From positions 62,001-126,000 of the forward strand of contig JAFDVP010000014.1 in NCBI GenBank assembly GCA_018268895.1: a stretch of DNA of 64,000 nt. The letters run 5' to 3'. Origin of the DNA: Acidobacteriota bacterium (lineage in GTDB: Bacteria > Acidobacteriota > Terriglobia > Terriglobales > Acidobacteriaceae). The translations under genes and the position numbers were made by a program. Shown in pieces: positions 50,941 to 59,575 of this stretch (position 1 is the stretch's first letter; each line of letters opens with the position of its first letter). The notes beneath the pieces were generated by a model. It did not search any database. It worked only from the letters and a program-made list of their open reading frames with translations, and was not told where the DNA came from.

Positions 50941-51966
50941 TCATGCCACCTGCGTAAGAGCTGCGGGGCGCGCCTGCCCCATTGTGATGGATGTGGCAAG
51001 CAGATCGACAATACCGCGTCGTGCCAGGTCGCGAATAGCTTCACGCACATCTCCGCCTTTTCCAGACTGTTCCATTTGCCAGGCAATTTCAGCTACGGTT
51101 CGGCGTCCATCCATCGAACGCAGTGCCTCGAACTCAGGTCCGGTGATGGAAGCGTGCGGCTGTCCATAGATGACTACGCCGAACAGTACGTTCCAGTCGC
51201 GGTTATACCGGCGATGAATGTAATCTACCCGCCTGGCAATCACGGGTATGCTGGCAGCCCAATTGGAAGGAGATGACTCAACCATGGACAACGTGCGTTG
51301 CCGTATCTCGGAACTGCGTGGATCTTCTCCTAGTGTGTCGCAGTTATAAGTATTCAACTTCAAATACAGCACCGTCGTTCCGGCACCATGTTCGCGCAGA
51401 TGCCACATCGCGTTTCCTCTGAAAACCTGGACATCACGGGGCCGATCCTGAATTTCCACTCGAGGCGCACTCTTCAGCCTCGCATCTGGAAGGTCGTGTG
51501 GAGAGAAGCTGGAGCGCAACTCTGCCGTCGAATTGAATGGGTTCACACTGACGTCATGCTCCGGATAGATGACTAGTGTCGATTCTTCTGGAACACGGAT
51601 CGAAAAACCGACGGCAAACTCAGAACCAAAACGGTCCTTGTGCGCCAGCGGGTACGGATCTGCACCGGGTTCATACTCTTTGATGTGGCGCTCCGACAAT
51701 GTCAGGCTGTGCACATCGACGCCGCAGATCGTCGCGACGGTTGCGCGCAACTCATCATAATGCTCCGGTTCGAGAAATTCGAACATGGCCTGCTGCTTAT
51801 CGCCGCGAGCGAAGTCTTTCAGATGCTTCTGGCCGAATGAATCCTCAACGTATTTAACCAGTTGGGCATGGAAGTCTTCGGGCAGGCCCTCCGGGATATG
51901 CACGTACCCATGCTCCGCAAAAGCGCCGGCATAGCTGTGAGCGTCGAAGTTGAACATTTTTGACAT
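50941..51966 (-). CDS. Putative 2-oxoglutarate/Fe(II) oxygenase with PqqD-like tail
   Basis: A protein of 341 residues without a clear named family. A possible double-stranded beta-helix iron site is HKD at residues 109-111 (in LAHKDRFGSEF) with His 189 (in GNAMWHLREHGAGTTVLYLKLN). The C-terminal about 50 residues (EFEALRSMDGRRTVAEIAWQMEQ, then VREAIRDLARRGIVDLL) look like the PqqD/winged-helix element found in peptide-modifying systems and on some JmjC-type hydroxylases. The ATG at 51966 has AGGAG 6 nt upstream. It is enclosed by two ATP-grasp ligase genes. Function is inferred from motifs and context only. Confidence 0.55.
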   Translation of the reverse strand: MSKMFNFDAHSYAGAFAEHGYVHIPEGLPEDFHAQLVKYVEDSFGQKHLKDFARGDKQQAMFEFLEPEHYDELRATVATICGVDVHSLTLSERHIKEYEPGADPYPLAHKDRFGSEFAVGFSIRVPEESTLVIYPEHDVSVNPFNSTAELRSSFSPHDLPDARLKSAPRVEIQDRPRDVQVFRGNAMWHLREHGAGTTVLYLKLNTYNCDTLGEDPRSSEIRQRTLSMVESSPSNWAASIPVIARRVDYIHRRYNRDWNVLFGVVIYGQPHASITGPEFEALRSMDGRRTVAEIAWQMEQSGKGGDVREAIRDLARRGIVDLLATSITMGQARPAALTQVA

Positions 51967-51980
51967 TTTGATCTCCTGTC

Positions 51981-53072
51981 TCAAGCTGCTGTGGGGTGCG
52001 GCTCCGCTACACGATTGGCGAGCAGAAACGGCAACAGGTGGACTGCGACGGGATAGCTCCCATCCCGCTTGTGATAGTGGTGGTGATACGAGGGTGTGGT
52101 GTTGATTTCCAGGATGACGCCACCCGACTCGGCCAGGGGCACAAGGGGATCGGGCGTGATTACGTCGATGCCCACGAACCGTACACCGGTAGCCGCCGCG
52201 GCCAACGCACCATCTTCAATAATGGATTTACACAACAGACCCTTTGCCGCGAAGTTGTCATGTTGGGAGTTGTCGTTGACGACCATTTTGAGCGTTACTG
52301 TGGTTCCCTCCGTTGCTACGGAAGAAAGTGTTAGACCCTGCGCCGCGAGCGTGTTCCGCACGTCCGTGTCAACCACAATAAGAGTGTGCGCAAGATCCGG
52401 CCCAGCGCTCAGTCTGGCGCGGTTTTCCAAGCGGATCAATTCCCTGACGGTGGACCTTCCGTCGGCTGTCACTGAGGAAGGTTTCCGAAGGACTGCATCG
52501 AGCAACACACCATCGAAGTAGAGAAGCCTGTAGACGTTGCCGCGTACCTGCTGCTCAACCATAAGATTTCGACCATAGACAGATGCATTTGCCGCCGCAC
52601 GAACAAGGTCGAATGCCCCGCTAACACCGGTCGTCACGCCTCTTCCACCACCGCCGTTCGCTGGCTTTACGACGCATTTGTTCGCGGAGTTTTCGACAAA
52701 CGCCGCGGCTTTAGCGATCTCATTGAGCGTGAATTCGCAATAAGGAGGGGTGGGCAATCGAAGTTTAGCCAGTAAACGATGCACCAGCGGCTTGTTGACT
52801 GTCACTGCAACATCGATCACACGATCTATGGATGTGGTGTTCTGTTGGACACGCGTGTAGTCCCGGCCAAGCCGAATTTCCAGAATCTCATCTCCCAAGA
52901 CATTGATGCTGGCTCCATGCCGGGAAGCAGCGTCACGCCATAACTCGGTATAGAAGCGCGATCGATGTTCGAGAGCGAGGCGAGTGTCAGCGCTCCGCAC
53001 ACGGAACGCCTCTCTCAAGCGATATCCAACGTAAAGCATTTTGGCAACACCTGGACGACAGATCAGTTCCAT
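51981..53072 (-). CDS. ATP-grasp ligase related to cyanophycin synthetase
   Basis: The 363 residues show a glutathione-synthetase-type ATP-grasp fold: CVVKPANGGGGRGVTTGV (about 133-150), MVEQQVRGNVYRLLYFDG (171-188), AVLRKPSSVTADGRSTVREL (193-212), VGIDVI (300-305) and LEINTTPSYHHHYH (321-334). The sequence from the glycine loop onward is like the ATP-grasp part of cyanophycin synthetase, but the Mur-ligase-like half is absent. A strong GAGGAG lies 8 nt upstream of the ATG. The stop lies 14 nt before the oxygenase start. It probably adds an amino acid to a carboxylate. Confidence 0.8.
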   Translation of the reverse strand: MELICRPGVAKMLYVGYRLREAFRVRSADTRLALEHRSRFYTELWRDAASRHGASINVLGDEILEIRLGRDYTRVQQNTTSIDRVIDVAVTVNKPLVHRLLAKLRLPTPPYCEFTLNEIAKAAAFVENSANKCVVKPANGGGGRGVTTGVSGAFDLVRAAANASVYGRNLMVEQQVRGNVYRLLYFDGVLLDAVLRKPSSVTADGRSTVRELIRLENRARLSAGPDLAHTLIVVDTDVRNTLAAQGLTLSSVATEGTTVTLKMVVNDNSQHDNFAAKGLLCKSIIEDGALAAAATGVRFVGIDVITPDPLVPLAESGGVILEINTTPSYHHHYHKRDGSYPVAVHLLPFLLANRVAEPHPTAA

Positions 53073-53090
53073 CGAGATCGCTCCTCTTTT

Positions 53091-53834
53091 TTATGCAGCT
53101 ACGCTTTCCCCAGCAGGGGTGACGGCACATCCAGCCTGTGTCAGGATTCGATCCACCCAGTCGTTGGAGAAATCTCCACGCTTGACGCTCTCCAGATACG
53201 CGGCCTGGTTGATCTTCTGGTTGCGCAGTCTTTTAAGAAGGTTGTCTGTAACTTCCTGCGGAACCACGACTATGCCTGCACCGTCTGCAACGATGACATC
53301 ACCCGGGTTTACCACAATACCGCCGCAGCAAATGGGGTAATTTATCTCACCAGGTCCGCGATGCAGCGGTCCGATGGACGTGGTACCCCGCGCGAATATT
53401 GGAAAGTCCAACTCGAGAATGTCAGGTAAGTCGCGAATAAAACCATCTACGACGAAGCCGGCTATCCCGCGATGCCTAGCCTTGGTTGAAACCAGATCGC
53501 CCAACACCGCATTCATGGAAGAAGCGTGGGCATCAATGACCACGATGTCGCCCGGCATGGCCACGTCGAGACTCTTGTGCACCATCAGGTTATCCCCCGG
53601 AAACACCTTAACGGTGCAAGCCGCCCCACATAGCTTGTGGTGCGTGCCTGTCAAGCAGGTGATCGCAGAATCCATAGCGTACAGCCGGTTGAGCATGTCA
53701 GAGATATCCGGGGTTGGAAACTCTGTGAACTGCTCCATGAAATCGGAGGTTAAGCGACGAAACTCCGCTTTCACGCGAAAGCCCGGCCCGGGAAACATTT
53801 CAGCCGAAATTGGTTTTGTGGCTTTGTTTTCCAT
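53091..53834 (-). CDS. RraA-like aldolase/decarboxylase
   Basis: The 247 residues belong to the RraA/HMG aldolase family: GAACTVKVFPGDNLMVHKSLD, GDIVVIDAHAS, GDLVSTKARHRGIAGFVVDGFIRD with the Arg and Asp of the metal and substrate site, and GDVIVADGAGIVVVP. Active members split 4-hydroxy-4-methyl-2-oxoglutarate or decarboxylate oxaloacetate; the intact IRD motif argues for an enzyme and not for the RNase E inhibitor role. The ATG at 53834 has AAGGAGG 6 nt upstream. It lies 18 nt upstream of the ATP-grasp gene and is the first gene of the five-gene cassette. Confidence 0.85.
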   Translation of the reverse strand: MENKATKPISAEMFPGPGFRVKAEFRRLTSDFMEQFTEFPTPDISDMLNRLYAMDSAITCLTGTHHKLCGAACTVKVFPGDNLMVHKSLDVAMPGDIVVIDAHASSMNAVLGDLVSTKARHRGIAGFVVDGFIRDLPDILELDFPIFARGTTSIGPLHRGPGEINYPICCGGIVVNPGDVIVADGAGIVVVPQEVTDNLLKRLRNQKINQAAYLESVKRGDFSNDWVDRILTQAGCAVTPAGESVAA

Positions 53835-53944
53835 ACTGCCTCCTTGTTGTAAGAAGAAGTTCGATGGTCTTCGATCGCCGCTTGAAACGTGCGGCCCAGC
53901 ACTCATCGGTGCTCACCAATAAGATGTCATCGTGCGTAGCGTAT

Positions 53945-54625
53945 TCAGCGACACGGCCCTTCATCTCTGAAGCTAGTTGCGTCGCAAGGCGCAGTCGCCG
54001 CCGTTCCGCTGCCCATGAACTCTGTTGCTCCAACCACGCCAGGCTGATCAATTCCGTCTCGCCTGATAATCCTCCACATAGTCAGAACAATGATCTTGAA
54101 ATCAAGCCAAAAGGACTGGTGATCGACATACCAGACGTCCATCACAAATTTGCGATCCCAACTTACAGTGTTTCGACCATTGATCTGAGCCCACCCCGTG
54201 ATACCAGGAAGCACTTCATGGCGTCGCATCTGAACAGAGGAATAACGATCCAGGTAGCAGGCCAGAAGGGGCCGAGGGCCGACGATGCTCATCTCACCGC
54301 GAATGACGTTGATCAGTTCCGGGAGTTCATCCAGACTGCTGCTACGCAGAAGGCGTCCAAACGACGTGATACGGGCACCGTCGCGCACCAATTTATCGCT
54401 AACATCGAGAGGCTTCATCATCGTGCGAAATTTCAATAAGGTGAAGAGCTTTCCGTCCAATCCCGGGCGGCGCTGTCGAAAGACAATCGGTTTACCGAGA
54501 AATACGAACACGAGCAAACCAATCAACAGCATGAGTGGCGACAAGAGGATGAGCGCAAGGGTCCCAACGCTCAGGTCGAATAGCCGTTTCAGTTTGTAAG
54601 TTCGAGCATGTTCTCGTGCGTCCAT
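53945..54625 (-). CDS. Initiating sugar-phosphate transferase (PglC/WcaJ type)
   Basis: Transfers a sugar phosphate from a nucleotide sugar to undecaprenyl phosphate, the first step of glycan synthesis at the inner membrane. The 226 residues have the membrane anchor LSVGTLALILLSPLMLLIGLLVF, FRQRRPGLDGKLFTLLKFRTM, the catalytic LDELPELINVIRGEMSIVGPRP, and PGITGWAQINGRN. The C-terminal extension after RRDGIDQPG is unusual. The gap of 110 nt to the RraA-like gene is longer than most in the cluster. Confidence 0.9.
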   Translation of the reverse strand: MDAREHARTYKLKRLFDLSVGTLALILLSPLMLLIGLLVFVFLGKPIVFRQRRPGLDGKLFTLLKFRTMMKPLDVSDKLVRDGARITSFGRLLRSSSLDELPELINVIRGEMSIVGPRPLLACYLDRYSSVQMRRHEVLPGITGWAQINGRNTVSWDRKFVMDVWYVDHQSFWLDFKIIVLTMWRIIRRDGIDQPGVVGATEFMGSGTAATAPCDATSFRDEGPCR

Positions 54626-54670
54626 TGTGATGTGAAGCGTCTTCGTATTGCCGGGCGTCCCTGTTCGAGA

Positions 54671-55366
54671 TCATGCAGCCGTTGACACTGTCGCAGCCAC
54701 AGCATCGTTCGCGGGTTTCTTGATCAGTTCCTTAGCAGGAATTCCAACCACGGTTGTCCCTGGACTGACATCCTTATTTACTACCGCTCCTGCGCCAATG
54801 GTCGCACCGTCGCCAATTTTCACGTACTGCAGAATCTGGGCTCCGGTGCCTACGAGCACGCCGCTTCCCAGTTCAACTCCACCCGATATATTGACCGTTG
54901 GGTTGAGCACGCAACCGCGACCGATCACAGCTTCATGTCCGATGGTGCAAGACAGGTTAACCATGCAGAATGGCTCAAACTGAACGTTTACCGTGACGAT
55001 GTTGCCAGCACAGACGATCACTCCTTCACCGACTTGCATCGTTCGTTGCTGCCATTTCACGTTGGGGTGGACAAGTGCGGGCCATGCGATGTGCGGAAAT
55101 CTCCGTTTAAGTTCTTCCGCGAGTTTTAGCCTTACGGCCGGAGTGCCAATCCCTATAGCTAGCGCATCGACGCGATTTGATTCAAGCCAGGAGAAGTCTC
55201 CTAGGACGGGGCTGTCGTAAGGTCCGATTCGATTTGCGTCGCTCACAAGAAAGCCGACCGTTTCATACCTGGAAGACTCTTGACTGATCGCGGCTGAAAT
55301 ATCTTCCAGCATCCAGGCAAGTTCCCGGGCAAATCCTCCCGCACCTATGATTGCGATACGTTTCAT
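54671..55366 (-). CDS. PglD/NeuD-type sugar O- or N-acyltransferase
   Basis: The 231 residues begin with a Rossmann-like part (MKRIAIIGAGGFARELAWMLE) and end in a left-handed beta-helix of hexapeptide repeats (VGEGVIVCAGNIVTVNVQFE, then IGHEAVIGRGCVLNPTVNIS and VKIGDGATIGAGAVVNKDVSPG). In characterised members it acetylates amino sugars made on UDP, or sialic acid. The ATG at 55366 has GGAGG 7 nt upstream. It is placed next to the initiating transferase, as in many glycan clusters. Confidence 0.87.
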   Translation of the reverse strand: MKRIAIIGAGGFARELAWMLEDISAAISQESSRYETVGFLVSDANRIGPYDSPVLGDFSWLESNRVDALAIGIGTPAVRLKLAEELKRRFPHIAWPALVHPNVKWQQRTMQVGEGVIVCAGNIVTVNVQFEPFCMVNLSCTIGHEAVIGRGCVLNPTVNISGGVELGSGVLVGTGAQILQYVKIGDGATIGAGAVVNKDVSPGTTVVGIPAKELIKKPANDAVAATVSTAA

Positions 55367-55399
55367 CGAATTTCCTCCAGCCACATTTTGTGCTCTTGC

Positions 55400-56632
55400 T
55401 CAGTTTGCCTTCTTCGCCAGTTGCTCATCAGACTGATATGCGCCGAGATCGGGTGCCAAGCCAGCGGTCCGCGGTCTGCCCTCGAAATCGGTCTCTGGAG
55501 CGTCCATAACTCTTCCAGCCTTCAGTGCCGGGCTCGTTCTCTTCAAGTGGTAGTCACCCGTGAAGAAGTTTCCCGTAGGGTTGATAAATCTCGGATTCGC
55601 GAAAACAGCCTTGTCGAAGGAGTTACAAGTCGCACCGGATTTTATGCAACCTTGAAGCAAAATATTGCGATCCCGGTTGGCGAAGGACAAATTGTTCGTG
55701 TAGACGTTGTGCCGGCCTGCTCTGGAGTACTCCCAGAACCCAATAGTCCTGTTGTGGTACATGATGTTATTGGAGACAACCATATAATCGGCCAAACAGG
55801 TTCGATGGCATGGAGAGTCACCAGCTCCAACGAGAATGCCCACATCGTTCTCGAACACGGTGTTGTTGCTGATTGTATTGTTAGTGGCTGCGTGCCATGT
55901 GCCGATGCCCTTGGAGGCATTGTGATAGCTGATGTTGTTGACGGCAGTGTCGAACGGCGCTGCTAGATAGATGCCATGATACTTGTTGCAACTTCCGGGG
56001 CCGCCTGCACCAACGTTGTGTACCACGTTGGCGATGACCTCCATGTAGCCGCCCTGGTAGTTGCCTTGTTCGATCCCACTGGCGCCATAGCTCGAGCAAC
56101 CTGTGCGCCCAGGAATATCATGTACATGGTTGCCGATAACGCGCACATGGGTCCCAAGAACCCAGATACCCATGTTGGCGTTACTCGTGACATCGAAATC
56201 AACCAGGTCAACATAATTTCCAGCAACGACAATACCCCATCCGAGATGGTTTTCCGGATTTACGTGTCCGACAATTCGCGCTGCCCACTTAGTTTCTGCG
56301 ACCCATCGTATCCGCGCAGATTCGACTCCGCTCGTGCCAATTCGGATCGTGTTTTGGGCGGTGTAGCCGTTGTACTCTCCTGGCAATACGTGCACCGTGT
56401 CTCCAGGCTGCACTACGGAATCTGCTTTTTTGAAGCTCGAAAACGGTGCTTCCTTAGTACCAGGGTTCGAATCGTTGCCGGAAGGCGAGAGGTAGAACTC
56501 TGTGACCGGCGTCTCTGTCGCATAGGGTTGTTGCTCTGATGAGGCTCGCATAACTATCGCTGCGCAGAGCAGGGCAAATAGGGTTACAGTGCTTGCCCAG
56601 TGAGTTCTCGGTATTAGAAGCACCATGTGCAT
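55400..56632 (-). CDS. Exported right-handed parallel beta-helix protein
   Basis: The 410 residues start with a signal or anchor helix (WASTVTLFALLCAAIVMRA). The mature part begins FYLSPSGNDSNPGTKEAPFSSF, the DUF1565-type start of pectate-lyase-like folds, and contains beta-helix turns such as HVRVIGNHVHDIPG, VIANVVHN, AVNNISYHNAS and NNTISNNTVFEN. It ends DYHLKRTSPALKAG and DLGAYQS, like the larger lipoprotein at 46.4 kb. It could be a polysaccharide lyase or modifying enzyme for the exported glycan. The start could be 56632 or 56626; the ribosome site is weak. Confidence 0.8.
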   Translation of the reverse strand: MHMVLLIPRTHWASTVTLFALLCAAIVMRASSEQQPYATETPVTEFYLSPSGNDSNPGTKEAPFSSFKKADSVVQPGDTVHVLPGEYNGYTAQNTIRIGTSGVESARIRWVAETKWAARIVGHVNPENHLGWGIVVAGNYVDLVDFDVTSNANMGIWVLGTHVRVIGNHVHDIPGRTGCSSYGASGIEQGNYQGGYMEVIANVVHNVGAGGPGSCNKYHGIYLAAPFDTAVNNISYHNASKGIGTWHAATNNTISNNTVFENDVGILVGAGDSPCHRTCLADYMVVSNNIMYHNRTIGFWEYSRAGRHNVYTNNLSFANRDRNILLQGCIKSGATCNSFDKAVFANPRFINPTGNFFTGDYHLKRTSPALKAGRVMDAPETDFEGRPRTAGLAPDLGAYQSDEQLAKKAN

Positions 56633-56696
56633 ATATCGGATCCAGGAGAATTCTGCTTTCAGTATTTGCACCAGCACGTACCAACACGCAAAGCGT

Positions 56697-57449
56697 TCAA
56701 GGGTAGCTCGCGAGTTGATGCGTGGCAAACCAGCGATCCAGTTCCATGACATTGCGGTGATCGGGATTGTTTTCAGTATCCCCGGAGTTCAGATGCACCA
56801 TGATCTCCACATCGTCCGGCGTGGCCGCAAGGATCTCCTGTACATCGGTTGCAGAGCCAAAGTATCGGGTTTTCGCCAGGCCGTATATCCGCAGCCTGAC
56901 GTTGTAGAGGAATTTGTATAGCAAGTGAGTAAAGCCGATTCCGGGGCCACAGTTTCTAGCCAATCGGACGGCCTTTATCCCATACTGGTGCGCAACAGTA
57001 ATGACCGCTGCCCCGATGGCCCATTCCGTGTGGACATGATGATGTGAATCCAGGTGGGTAGGATACAGCCCACGATCCAGACATGCCTTGACTTGTGCAG
57101 CAATCTCCGTTTCGACCGCAAGCCTCTCCTCCTTCGACAACCGAAGCCGTGTTTGCCGGTTCCTGCTCCGCAGCCTCCCAACGTCATCGCAAAAACGCGG
57201 ACATCGTCGAATGGGAGCAGACAGTGGATAACCCTCTGTCAGGTTCAGGTGTACTCCGATCTTGCCGAGAAGTCGATGGCTGTGTGTCAACGCACAGGCT
57301 TCTTCGAAACCTGGCATATTGGCCATCAGGGTGGCACTTGAGATCACATTCTTCTCGAATGCTTCTACGATGGCCCGGTTGACTTCAGCACTCATCCCGA
57401 AGTCGTCAGCATTGACTATGATCTTTCGGGATTTATTGAGTGCGAGCAT
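56697..57449 (-). CDS. YdjC/ChbG family carbohydrate deacetylase
   Basis: A metal-dependent deacetylase of 250 residues. The motifs are IIVNADDFGMSAEVNRAIVEA, IGVHLNLTEG, and THLDSHHHVH with the metal-binding His residues. Members remove acetyl groups from N-acetylated sugars in chitooligosaccharides or hopanoids. It overlaps the upstream glycosyltransferase gene by 17 nt, so both are translated together. Its likely substrate is a glycan precursor made in this cluster. Confidence 0.88.
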   Translation of the reverse strand: MLALNKSRKIIVNADDFGMSAEVNRAIVEAFEKNVISSATLMANMPGFEEACALTHSHRLLGKIGVHLNLTEGYPLSAPIRRCPRFCDDVGRLRSRNRQTRLRLSKEERLAVETEIAAQVKACLDRGLYPTHLDSHHHVHTEWAIGAAVITVAHQYGIKAVRLARNCGPGIGFTHLLYKFLYNVRLRIYGLAKTRYFGSATDVQEILAATPDDVEIMVHLNSGDTENNPDHRNVMELDRWFATHQLASYP

Positions 57450-58725
57450 TTTTCACCTGCAACGTGGCGGTACGATCGACGTCCAAGCTCAGAGTTTCAT
57501 TCTGTACTTGCTCGGGAAAAGCAAGAGCGCTCTGCAAGACTCGTTCGAGGCGGCGGGCAAGCCCGGAGTAATCGTGGTGCTCCTCTATGTAGCGCCGGCC
57601 ACGTAATCCCATGTTCCATCTTTCCTCGCTCGACATGGCAGCCAACGTTTCGACCGCGGCTGCAATGGCCTTTGGCTCCTCCGGCGCTACAGTAATTCCA
57701 GCGACCGCTTCGACGATGGGATTGTTGTGCGAATTTCCAGCGAAGATCGTTGGACGCGCAGCGGCCATATATTCGTGAAGCTTGTTCGGACTTATACCGT
57801 AGCGGTATAAGTCGGTCTTCTTCGCTGTGATGATAAAGGCATCAGCGCCTTGTAATAGCGAGAAGACCTCTCGCCTCGGTACCGGATCAACAAACACAAC
57901 GTTAGCAATGTTTTCTGTTACTACTTTGTGCTGCAATGCCGGTTTATTCGGGCCGTTTCCGATCAAGCGAAAACAAAAGCGGCCAGGTGCTTGCTTATTC
58001 AGAATGGCCGCTGCATCAAGCACCGAATCCAAGGCGTCGGATAAGCCGTGAGACCCTGCGTACATGACAGTAAACTGATTGCCTGGCGCAGGGGCGTGCG
58101 GAAGCGGCATGAGTTCCATATCCACACCATTAGGAATCCAGGTAATGTCGTTCGGTCGCGCACCTCGTGGCACCATATATTCCGAAGCGTTTGGCAAGAG
58201 AGTAACGATCTTGTCCGCATTGCGATACAGATATCGCTCAATCATTCCGAACCCGACAACTGCCGGGTGGTATGGGCGCATACCCATATCAATGAGCGTC
58301 TGCGGCCAAAGGTCACGTATTTCCAACACAAAAGGAACACGTATTCGTCTAGCCAACCGCTCTGCGGCCAAAGCTGCAAGTAAGGTCAGCGATGAGCCGA
58401 TCACTATATCCGGTTTGGGCATTCTCCGGGTACCCAGACCAAGCCACACTTCAAATGCAAAAACAAACATGTTCCAAAGCCGCGCTAAGTTGTTGCGATA
58501 CGCGGGTACGCGGAATAGCAGAAAAGGAACCTCGTCAAACTGCTCAAAAGTGCACAGCCTTCGGTGTGCGCAGCTCATCTGCATCCCAGTGGCATGATTG
58601 AAACTGGATGCGACAACTGTGACCTCATGTCCCCTGCGAATCAGTTCTCGCGCAAGAGTTGAGTGGCGCGTACCGCCAGGCTCCGACGGCGGAAGAGCGT
58701 AGTGATTAATTAGCCACACTCGCAT
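57433..58725 (-). CDS. Glycosyltransferase family 4 (WbuB-like)
   Basis: The 430 residues show a GT-B fold. The N-terminal domain begins MRVWLINHYALPPSEPGGTRHSTLARELIRRGHEVTVVAS, and the nucleotide-sugar-binding half has FTVMYAGSHGLSDALDSVLDAA and GADAFIITAKKTDLYRYGISPNKLHEYMAAARP with the usual EX7E-type region. WbuB-type enzymes transfer FucNAc or similar sugars in O-antigen. The intact start context favours ATG at 58725. A gap of 82 nt separates it from the WbqC-like gene. Confidence 0.9.
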   Translation of the reverse strand: MRVWLINHYALPPSEPGGTRHSTLARELIRRGHEVTVVASSFNHATGMQMSCAHRRLCTFEQFDEVPFLLFRVPAYRNNLARLWNMFVFAFEVWLGLGTRRMPKPDIVIGSSLTLLAALAAERLARRIRVPFVLEIRDLWPQTLIDMGMRPYHPAVVGFGMIERYLYRNADKIVTLLPNASEYMVPRGARPNDITWIPNGVDMELMPLPHAPAPGNQFTVMYAGSHGLSDALDSVLDAAAILNKQAPGRFCFRLIGNGPNKPALQHKVVTENIANVVFVDPVPRREVFSLLQGADAFIITAKKTDLYRYGISPNKLHEYMAAARPTIFAGNSHNNPIVEAVAGITVAPEEPKAIAAAVETLAAMSSEERWNMGLRGRRYIEEHHDYSGLARRLERVLQSALAFPEQVQNETLSLDVDRTATLQVKNARTQ

Positions 58726-58807
58726 GTGAATTGATCCTCAACTACCGATTGATTACGAGTAGCGTGTCCTTCGCTTCGCACTATGGCGCTAACTCAAAGC
58801 TGCGCAA

Positions 58808-59575
58808 TCAGTCTTGGCCGGAACCGATACCTAATAGCCGTCTTGTCTCTAAGCAACCACAATTCATCAGGACGTCGACGATAGATAGATTGCCAACGAA
58901 TTCACCAAACCGTTGGGTATAACGTGGTTGAGAGAAGGAGGAGTACACAGGCGTAATTCCAGCGTCCTCAAATTTAGAGTCTTCCTGGTACGATTTAGCT
59001 CCCGTTCCGGCGAGGTATATCTCTGCCCCGACTGCTTGACATATATCCAACAGCAGGTCGGTTTTGTGACCCGATACATTCAATCTGCTTGCACGTATAA
59101 ACTCTGTTCTTAGGCCGAGGCAGGTGGCGATTGCGTAGATCACCCCGATATTGAAATCTGCCAGCGAGGTCGTCGTGCCGGTGTCGGCAGAGTACAGCGG
59201 CTCAAGCAATGCTTGGATCTCTTTGAAGTAGGGCGCCCTGCTATAGTTGCCCCGCAACGTTGCCAGATGCCGTTTCGCCCACGGGTGAGTATTATCGGTT
59301 TCTACTTCACCGATGAGTTGGCCGGATCGGCCGCTCGTAAGCACCGGGATCGTTAGCCATGCCGGACCGGTTGGCGTTTTTATGGAATTTCGATTGACGA
59401 AGCTGCCAGATGGATAGACTACAGTGTCCAGAAATACGAACTTGTCAGAATTTGCCATCTTGAAGAAATAACCCAACCAAGGTATGTAATTTGGCTGGTG
59501 GATAGCCGCAGTCGTATTCGTGTCGCAGAGTTTGGAATACTCGCGTGTCACGTCCATTGCTGGTTTACTTACCAC
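58808..59575 (-). CDS. WbqC-like family protein
   Basis: The 255 residues contain the family signature AAIHQPNYIPWLGYFFKMANSDKFVFLDTVVY, and then RNSIKTPTGPAWLTIPV, VEIYLAGTGAKSY-like (here GAEIYLAGTGAKSYQ) and PVYSSFSQPRYTQRFGEFVGNLSIVDVLMNCG. WbqC-like proteins occur in O-antigen and modified-sugar clusters, and some are linked to glycinylation or amine transfer; the biochemistry is unsettled. GTG at 59575 has GAGG upstream and overlaps the previous stop; ATG at 59557 is the other choice. Confidence 0.87.
   Translation of the reverse strand: MVSKPAMDVTREYSKLCDTNTTAAIHQPNYIPWLGYFFKMANSDKFVFLDTVVYPSGSFVNRNSIKTPTGPAWLTIPVLTSGRSGQLIGEVETDNTHPWAKRHLATLRGNYSRAPYFKEIQALLEPLYSADTGTTTSLADFNIGVIYAIATCLGLRTEFIRASRLNVSGHKTDLLLDICQAVGAEIYLAGTGAKSYQEDSKFEDAGITPVYSSFSQPRYTQRFGEFVGNLSIVDVLMNCGCLETRRLLGIGSGQD

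Noticed and set aside
53800..54051. Small minus-strand frame between the sugar transferase and the RraA-like gene
   Set aside because: It overlaps both neighbours in another frame and has no ribosome site or family signature.
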